A DNA stretch of 10,243 nucleotides from Clostridia bacterium (lineage in GTDB: Bacteria; Bacillota; Clostridia; TANB77; CAG-508). Position 1 is the stretch's first letter, and every line of letters begins with the position of its first letter. The notes under the pieces were generated by a model. The model searched no databases and had not been told where the DNA came from. It was given only the letters and a program-made list of their open reading frames with translations. Made by a program: the position numbers and the translations under genes. Positions 5,845 through 10,243 of this stretch are shown here, one piece after another. Location of the stretch: assembly GCA_900754285.1 (NCBI GenBank), contig CAAECB010000025.1, forward strand, positions 1 through 10,243, written 5' to 3'.

Positions 5845-7842
5845 CTATACTCTTACTTTTTCATTAACTAACTCACAAATCAAATCTGCTGTCTTTTCAA
5901 CTCCAAGAACATCACTATTAATGCAAATATCATAATTAGAATGATTATTCCATTCTTTTCCTGTATAATATTTGTAATGATTTGCTCTTAGCTTATCAAT
6001 TCTTTTGATTTCTTTTTCAGCATTTTTTTGTTCTAGCTTGTAATATGTTGTTGCTCTTTTTATTTTGTTTGATATATCACTATAAATAAAGACTTTAATA
6101 ATATCATCTCTGTTTTGTAAAATGTAGTCTGCACATCTTCCAACTATTACACACGATTCTTTCTGTGCCACATCTTTTATCATTTCAGATTCTTTTATAA
6201 ATAGTTCATCACTATTATTTATTCCTGAATAATATCCGCTATTTAAAGCTGCTAAAGCATCTCTTTTTTGCTCATTATTTTCTATGTATTCTTGTGATAA
6301 TCCTGTTTCTTCAGCTATTTTTATTATAAATTCTTTATCATATACTTTTATACCTAGCTTTTCTGCAACTAATTTACCAACATATCTTCCACCAGAAGCA
6401 TATTCTCTTGCTATTGTTATAACTACATGTTTATCCATTTTTGTTTCCACAACATTATTATCTTTTAATTCTTTTTGTTTAACATTTCCAGCTTTTAAAT
6501 TCTTTACTTCTTTTACTAAGAATGTCGAAGCTAATATAAATGCTAATCCATCTGCAAATGGTCCTGCAAATAATACACCTCTTAATCCAAAGAAATGACT
6601 AAATACTATCATTGCTGGTATTAAAAATACTATTTGTCTTGATATTGATAATATAGCACTTTTTATGCTCTTTCCAATTGCTTGGAAAAATATTCCTGAT
6701 GGTATTTGTATTCCATTACATATACATAACATTAAATATGTTCTAAATGTTAAGCATGCAAATTCTATGTAATTTTCATCTCCGCTTCCAAATATTGCTA
6801 TTAATTTATCTGGTATTGCTTGGAATAATATAAATGCAAATGTACTTATTATAACACTTGTTCCTAGCACTATTTTTAGAGCTTTTTTTACTCTGTCAAA
6901 CTTTCCAGCACCATAATTATATCCAAATATTGGTTGTGCTCCTGCTGCTATTCCTATTATAATACTGTTTAATATTTGGCTTATTTTCATTACTATTCCT
7001 AATACTGTAATTGGTATTTCTGAACCAAATTTTGATTCCATTCCATATTTTCCAAGTAAATTATTTTCTGCCGCCATTACAAATACTATGCTCATTTGTG
7101 TAATAAAACTGCTTATTCCTAGCATTGCAACATTTTTTACTATACGTGCTTTTAATTTTAATGATTCTTTACTTATTTTGATTGATTTGAATTTTTTAAT
7201 ATATATTACATTTAATATAAATGTTGCTATTTGGCTTATTACTGTAGCTATTGCTGCACCTTCAACTCCCATTTTAAATACAAATATAAATATTGGATCT
7301 AATATAGTATTTAATATTGCACCTGTAAGCATTGAAGTCATTGAATATTTTGGACTACCATCTGCTCTTATTATTGAATTTAATGTTGTTCCTATCATTG
7401 AAAATGGTAAACCAATTGCTATTATTGAACCATATTTCAATGCATATTCTCTTAAAGTCTCTGTACATCCAAACATTGTTAATAATTGTGGTAAAAATAT
7501 CAATGTTATTGCACAAAATATTATTGATATTATTGATGATATTGCCACTGCATTTCCTACACCTTTTGCTGCTTCATCTTTTTTCTTTTCTCCAAGTTTT
7601 AAACTTAAATATGCTGATGCTCCATCACCAAACATTAATGATAATGCTAATCCTATCATTGTTAATGGGAATACAACATTTGTTGCTCCATTTCCTATAT
7701 ATCCTACTCCCCAACCAATAAATATTTGGTCAATTATGTTATACAATGAATTTACTAATAATGATATTATACATGGTATTGAAAATTTTCTTATTAATTT
7801 TCCTATTTTTTCTGTTCCTAATATGTTTTCTTCTTTTTCCAT
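5845..7842 (-). CDS. MATE efflux transporter fused to a cytidylate kinase-like domain
   Basis: A 665-residue two-part protein. Residues 1 to about 445 are a MATE family multidrug/sodium antiporter with about twelve membrane segments; ILGTEKIGKLIRKFSIPCI, IFIGWGVG, IRADGSPKYSM, AAGAQPIFGYNYGA and ACLTFRTYLM are typical. After a charged linker (about 446-468), residues 471-665 match the cytidylate kinase-like family (Cytidylate_kin2): VITIAREYASGGRYVGKLVAEKL with its loose P-loop, YDKEFI, CVIVGRCADYIL (564-575) and NYDICINSDVLG. The MATE part should export a cation or drug; the substrate of the kinase-like part is unknown. The frame stays open to 7899, but the start is set at 7842 by AAGGAG five bases upstream; the longer version would begin inside a palindrome. 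An internal Met469 opens the kinase part with only a weak ribosome site. A promoter overlaps the end of the oxidoreductase gene and gives a long structured leader. Confidence 0.88.
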   Translation of the reverse strand: MEKEENILGTEKIGKLIRKFSIPCIISLLVNSLYNIIDQIFIGWGVGYIGNGATNVVFPLTMIGLALSLMFGDGASAYLSLKLGEKKKDEAAKGVGNAVAISSIISIIFCAITLIFLPQLLTMFGCTETLREYALKYGSIIAIGLPFSMIGTTLNSIIRADGSPKYSMTSMLTGAILNTILDPIFIFVFKMGVEGAAIATVISQIATFILNVIYIKKFKSIKISKESLKLKARIVKNVAMLGISSFITQMSIVFVMAAENNLLGKYGMESKFGSEIPITVLGIVMKISQILNSIIIGIAAGAQPIFGYNYGAGKFDRVKKALKIVLGTSVIISTFAFILFQAIPDKLIAIFGSGDENYIEFACLTFRTYLMLCICNGIQIPSGIFFQAIGKSIKSAILSISRQIVFLIPAMIVFSHFFGLRGVLFAGPFADGLAFILASTFLVKEVKNLKAGNVKQKELKDNNVVETKMDKHVVITIAREYASGGRYVGKLVAEKLGIKVYDKEFIIKIAEETGLSQEYIENNEQKRDALAALNSGYYSGINNSDELFIKESEMIKDVAQKESCVIVGRCADYILQNRDDIIKVFIYSDISNKIKRATTYYKLEQKNAEKEIKRIDKLRANHYKYYTGKEWNNHSNYDICINSDVLGVEKTADLICELVNEKVRV

Positions 7843-7872
7843 CTTTTCTCCTTCCCTATTTTTAATTTTTTT

Positions 7873-7997
7873 AGTTGGAAAAGAATTAAATTTTGGCAAG
7901 GCAACTTACATTTAAAAGGCAAGGGCACATACTATGTGTATGTAACCGCGTTTTAAATGTAAGTTAACACAGCCAAAATTGTAATTGTTTTTCAACC
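7873..7997 (-). promoter_or_regulatory. Large three-tier palindrome in the transporter leader
   Basis: Nested arms: AATTTTGGC (7889-7897)/GCCAAAATT (7972-7980); a perfect 15-bp pair AACTTACATTTAAAA (7903-7917)/TTTTAAATGTAAGTT (7951-7965); and an apical ACATAC (7927-7932)/GTATGT (7938-7943). Beyond the outer arm, imperfect pairing continues to AGTTGG (7873-7878) and CAACC (7993-7997). Asymmetric internal loops separate the tiers. It lies within the predicted 5' leader and ends about 30 bases before the start codon. It could be a regulatory RNA or an inserted MITE; I see no target-site duplication. It matches no riboswitch class that I know. Confidence 0.6.
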
Positions 7998-8012
7998 ATA
8001 AAGTCATAAATG

Positions 8013-8047
8013 AGGTTGGAAAGTATTATATATAACTTTCACAACCT
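8013..8047. promoter_or_regulatory. Hairpin in the transporter leader with alternative pairing
   Basis: AGGTTGGAAAGT (8013-8024) pairs with ACTTTCACAACCT (8035-8047) around an A+T loop. On the plus strand six T follow, so it looks like a terminator, but no plus-strand gene precedes it. On the minus strand it lies in the transporter leader, and its 8013-8024 arm could instead pair with CAACC at 7993-7997. It may also end messages from the oxidoreductase gene, though no T-tract follows on that strand. Confidence 0.5.
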
Positions 8048-8112
8048 TTTTTACCTAAAATATAAATATTTAATTAAAATTATATAGCAATATTGCATGG
8101 CAACATCTATAT

Positions 8113-8141
8113 ATTATACACAATTTTTTCTAAAAAAGCAA
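8113..8141 (-). promoter_or_regulatory. Probable sigma-A promoter of the MATE-kinase gene
   Basis: On the minus strand: TTGCTT (8141-8136), a 17-base spacer and a perfect TATAAT (8118-8113). The -35 is only a partial match and overlaps the stop codon of the oxidoreductase gene. Transcription would start near 8106, giving a leader of about 265 bases. Confidence 0.45.
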
Positions 8142-9422
8142 GAATTTTTTAATATTTTTTGCAGCTTCTCTACCAGATTTTGCAGCCCAAGCCACTGTAC
8201 CTTTTGTACCAGCCAAATCTCCACCAGCAAAAATTTTGCTAATAGAAGTCTGATATTTTTCATCAACTAAAATATTTCCCCATTTATTCAAAGTAAGACC
8301 CAAAGTTAAAGTTTCATCTGATACAGTTCCGCCAAGTGCCATAACTATATAGTCTACATCAATTATATAATTACTATTCTCAATATTTACAGGTACCTCT
8401 CTTGTCTCTCCTTCTTTTTTTACTAGCTTAGTTTTTATCAATTCAACCTTTTCAACTTTTTCATTTCCAATAATTTTTACAATATTATTTTGAAGTAAAA
8501 ATTTTACTCCCTCTTTTTTTGCATCTTCTATTTCTTTTTGTTCTGCTGGCATCTGTGCTTCTGCTCTTCTATAAATTACAAAAACATCTTTTGCACCTTT
8601 TTTTTGAATAGTTCTAGCACAATCCATAGCGACGTTTCCACCACCAATTACTGCTACTGTTTTTCCATTGTAATCTGGATGCATATCTTTTTCTAATAAT
8701 TCATTTCCTCCATATACACCTTGTAGGTTTTCTCCTTCTACTCCCATTTTAGCAGATTTGTTTGCTCCTGTAGCTAAAAATATCGCATCATAATTTTGAA
8801 TAAGCTCCTCTAACTCTAAATTTTTTCCGAGCTCTTTTTTGTATTCAACTTTAACACCTAAATCTAATATATTTTTTATACTTTTTTCTACTATATTTTT
8901 TTCTAGTCTAAATTCAGGAATCCCATGTACTAAAATTCCTCCAAGTGAATCATATTTTTCGTATATTGTAACATCTATTCCCTCTTTTGCTAAAAACGCA
9001 GCACATGTTAATCCTGCTGGACCTCCTCCTATTATTGCTACTTTTTTATCTTTTAATACTTCCTTTTCTTCCTTGTTTTCTTCACTTTCATATTTTTCAT
9101 ATACCTTTTTTAGGCTTAAGCCTTGTTCCATTGCTTTGTCAAATATGTAACTTTCTATTGTTCCTATATCTACAGGATTTCCTTTTATTCCTCTTACACA
9201 ACTTCCTTCGCATTGCTTCATATGTGGGCATATTCTTCCACATATTCCTGGTAATACACTTGTTGTTGATATTACTTCATATGCTTCCTCTATCTTTTCT
9301 TCTTTTGCTAATTTTATAAATGTTGGTATGTCATTTCCTAATGGGCATCCTTTATTTGAACATGGTTTTATTTTACAATTTAAACAATAATTAGTTTTTT
9401 CTTGTATTTCGGTTTTATTCAT
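8130..9422 (-). CDS. GltD-like NAD(P)H-dependent oxidoreductase (2x[4Fe-4S], FAD)
   Basis: A 430-residue protein of the glutamate synthase small-subunit family. The N-terminal Fe-S domain has two four-Cys groups, C13-C16-C21-C26 and C61-C65-C71-C75. It is followed by an FAD-binding GGGPAG (132-137), an NAD(P)H-binding GGGNVAMD (260-267) with YRR (284-286) suggesting NADPH, and a closing FAD motif IFAGGDLAGT (397-406). In GltBD the small subunit passes NADPH electrons to GltB, but no gltB is present here, and related proteins serve as NfnB, sulfide dehydrogenase or other electron-transfer subunits. It is a little shorter than GltD (about 470-490 residues). The start has AAGGG eight bases upstream, behind a good sigma-A promoter. 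It appears monocistronic: its neighbour downstream has its own promoter. Family is firm; the physiological partner is unknown. Confidence 0.88.
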   Translation of the reverse strand: MNKTEIQEKTNYCLNCKIKPCSNKGCPLGNDIPTFIKLAKEEKIEEAYEVISTTSVLPGICGRICPHMKQCEGSCVRGIKGNPVDIGTIESYIFDKAMEQGLSLKKVYEKYESEENKEEKEVLKDKKVAIIGGGPAGLTCAAFLAKEGIDVTIYEKYDSLGGILVHGIPEFRLEKNIVEKSIKNILDLGVKVEYKKELGKNLELEELIQNYDAIFLATGANKSAKMGVEGENLQGVYGGNELLEKDMHPDYNGKTVAVIGGGNVAMDCARTIQKKGAKDVFVIYRRAEAQMPAEQKEIEDAKKEGVKFLLQNNIVKIIGNEKVEKVELIKTKLVKKEGETREVPVNIENSNYIIDVDYIVMALGGTVSDETLTLGLTLNKWGNILVDEKYQTSISKIFAGGDLAGTKGTVAWAAKSGREAAKNIKKFLLF

Positions 9423-9493
9423 CTTTGTTCCCTTCTTAAGGTAATTATATTAAAACTACCTTGCTTTTTTCTTCGTCTTTTTTATTTTTTTAT

Positions 9494-9522
9494 ATTTTAT
9501 ATTTTTTTCTCCATATAGTCAA
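9494..9522 (-). promoter_or_regulatory. Sigma-A promoter of the GltD-like gene
   Basis: On the minus strand: TTGACT (9522-9517), a 17-base spacer and TAAAAT (9499-9494), each matching the consensus at five of six bases. The transcript would start near 9487 and carry a leader of about 65 bases. Confidence 0.6.
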
Positions 9523-9533
9523 TGGTTTTGACT
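9517..9533. promoter_or_regulatory. Palindrome over the -35 of the GltD-like promoter
   Basis: AGTCAA (9517-9522), five bases, TTGACT (9528-9533). The left arm is the -35 element itself, so a protein bound here would block RNA polymerase. Operator role is inferred from position only. Confidence 0.35.
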
Positions 9534-9552
9534 GCTTGGACAATATTATGCA

Positions 9553-9614
9553 AAGTAAAAACTGACATTATCAACATTAATATTTATTAAAACATTTTTT
9601 AGTCCATGTCTTGT
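9553..9614. repeat. Dispersed repeat, copy B
   Basis: Matches copy A at 2501-2560 without gaps at 43 of 60 bases. The terminal inverted repeat seen in copy A is decayed here, so this is probably an older or non-functional copy. It lies upstream of the GltD-like promoter. Confidence 0.55.
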
Positions 9615-9844
9615 TGTAATATATTTTTGTATTTACTTTTTTATCTGTTCATATGTATGGTTTTTATTTGTTGGTCATTTATTCTTCCTTCTATCTATAT
9701 TATATCTTTGTGTATTTATTTTACACTAGATCTAAAAATGTTTTTATTACGTGTTTTTATGAATCGCTTACAAAATAATTAAAAAGAAGTAGTTATAATA
9801 CATAGTATAATTGAAAAAAATATTACATATAATACAGTTTCAAG

Positions 9845-9919
9845 TTTATCATATACAAAATATAAAAGATTTAAAGGTGTACTTTTAGTTTGTTCTATAA
9901 AAACTTTGTATATGATAAA
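9845..9919. repeat. 15-bp perfect inverted repeat with 45-base loop
   Basis: TTTATCATATACAAA (9845-9859) and TTTGTATATGATAAA (9905-9919) are exact complements. The loop contains a smaller possible stem, TAAAAG with CTTTTA. Twenty bases later comes a second hairpin with a T-run. It could be a small RNA or the remains of a mobile repeat. Confidence 0.6.
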
Positions 9920-9939
9920 ATATTTATATTGACGAAATA

Positions 9940-9962
9940 AAAACTTTTCTAAAAAGTTTTTT
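9940..9962 (+). terminator. A+T-rich terminator-like hairpin
   Basis: AAAACTTTT (9940-9948), loop CTA, AAAAGTTTT (9952-9960), continuing in T to 9962. Because the stem is nearly all A-T it would be weak. If real it would end a short plus-strand transcript covering the 9845-9919 inverted repeat. Confidence 0.35.
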
Positions 9963-10010
9963 CAAATTTAATTATATATGACATTTGTGATATAAAACAT
10001 TTTTGAAAAG

Positions 10011-10063
10011 GTATGTTAATCTTTGAACTTTAGTAAATGTATATAGCTAATTTTATAACATAC
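10011..10063. repeat. 8-bp inverted repeat
   Basis: GTATGTTA (10011-10018) and TAACATAC (10056-10063), exact complements 37 bases apart. Short enough to arise by chance in A+T-rich DNA, but it lies among other inverted repeats. Confidence 0.35.
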
Positions 10064-10164
10064 ACCAACAAAAAATGCAATACTGAATTACAAAGAAAGT
10101 TTTTAATATAATGTATAAAAATTTGTGAAGTGGTTAATACTGTAAGTGAAATCAGTTTTTGAAA

Positions 10165-10193
10165 TTTTTGTTAAGTTCAAAGCTTAATAAAAA
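10165..10193 (+). promoter_or_regulatory. Leader hairpin before the partial plus-strand gene
   Basis: TTTTTGTTAAG (10165-10175) pairs with CTTAATAAAAA (10183-10193) over eleven positions, one of them G-T, with a seven-base loop. It ends about 15 bases before the ribosome binding site of the next gene. Confidence 0.4.
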
Positions 10194-10223
10194 ATAGTTT
10201 AAGAAAAGAAGGGAGATTTTGGA

Positions 10224-10243
10224 ATGAACAAAACGAAGAGAAA
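10224..10243 (+). CDS. 5' end of a gene cut by the window edge
   Basis: ATG at 10224 with a good Shine-Dalgarno (AAGGGAG, eight bases upstream). Only MNKTKR can be read. The basic start would fit a signal peptide or a membrane anchor, but too little is present to say. It is divergent from the GltD-like gene across the 801-base spacer. Confidence 0.6.

Larger units (their letters stand above)
9423..10223. other. Long gene-free spacer (801 bases)
   Basis: Very A+T rich, with no reading frame that has both a ribosome site and recognisable protein. The left third holds the GltD-like promoter, its palindrome and repeat copy B. The right two thirds hold a series of inverted repeats (9845-9919, 9940-9962, 10011-10063, 10165-10193) in front of the partial plus-strand gene. 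Possible -10 boxes TATAAT occur, for example at 10107-10112, but none has a good -35. Confidence 0.6.

Noticed and set aside
7843..7899. A 19-residue N-terminal extension of the MATE-kinase protein from an ATG at 7899
   Set aside because: That start lies inside the palindrome and has no ribosome site, while the ATG at 7842 has AAGGAG at ideal spacing and begins a normal MATE N-terminus.
7088..7915. A 275-residue plus-strand frame opposite the MATE gene
   Set aside because: It is antisense to the conserved transporter sequence and resembles a membrane protein only because membrane codons read backwards remain hydrophobic.
9438..9470. Plus-strand terminator-like hairpin AAGGTA/TACCTT followed by T-run
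   Set aside because: No plus-strand gene lies upstream; the site is in the leader and ribosome-site region of the minus-strand oxidoreductase gene, and the stem is only six pairs with a 13-base loop.
9606..9782. A 58-residue plus-strand frame of hydrophobic, Cys-containing sequence
   Set aside because: No Shine-Dalgarno, no known motif, and its composition is what T-rich DNA gives by chance; it also overlaps repeat copy B.

Overview
The window looks like chromosomal DNA from a spore-forming, low-GC member of the Clostridia. It is very A+T rich. It carries mother-cell sporulation genes, including SipL with its C-terminal LysM domain; SipL is the clostridial counterpart of SpoVID of Bacillus. 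There is no phage or conjugative gene, no rRNA or tRNA, and no CRISPR array. I cannot name a species; an uncultured gut clostridium is a reasonable guess, not a result.

Layout. The left edge (1-142) holds three short hairpins. On the minus strand follow sipL (2421-874) and yunB (881-143), which overlap by 8 bases; yunB is split by a one-base frameshift. A 349-base divergent spacer (2422-2770) is packed with inverted repeats and ends in a sigma-K-like promoter and leader hairpin for yabG (+). veg (+) follows behind a consensus sigma-A promoter and ends at a clean terminator shared with the converging spoIIID (-). Upstream of spoIIID are an inverted repeat and two copies of a 43-bp tandem repeat. 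Next, all on the minus strand, come a membrane-anchored serpin-like protein, a MATE transporter fused to a cytidylate kinase-like domain behind a long structured leader, and a GltD-like Fe-S/FAD oxidoreductase. The last 800 bases before a partial plus-strand gene hold no convincing gene but several inverted repeats.

How the genes fit together. sipL, yunB, yabG and spoIIID all belong to the mother-cell programme. In characterised relatives SpoIIID tunes sigma-E and sigma-K transcription, SipL ties the SpoIVA basement layer to the forespore, YunB is needed for efficient spore formation, and YabG is a late protease that trims coat and cortex-associated proteins. veg sits beside yabG as in Bacillus subtilis. 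The right half (serpin-like, transporter-kinase, oxidoreductase) has no evident functional link to sporulation.

Most worth a second look: (i) the yunB frameshift, which falls exactly on the only in-frame CGG codon in the window; (ii) the roughly 265-nt leader of the transporter-kinase fusion, with a 15-bp perfect palindrome and mutually exclusive pairings; (iii) the fusion itself; (iv) a dispersed repeat with copies at 2501-2560 and 9553-9612; and (v) a divergent, anchored bacterial serpin-like protein.
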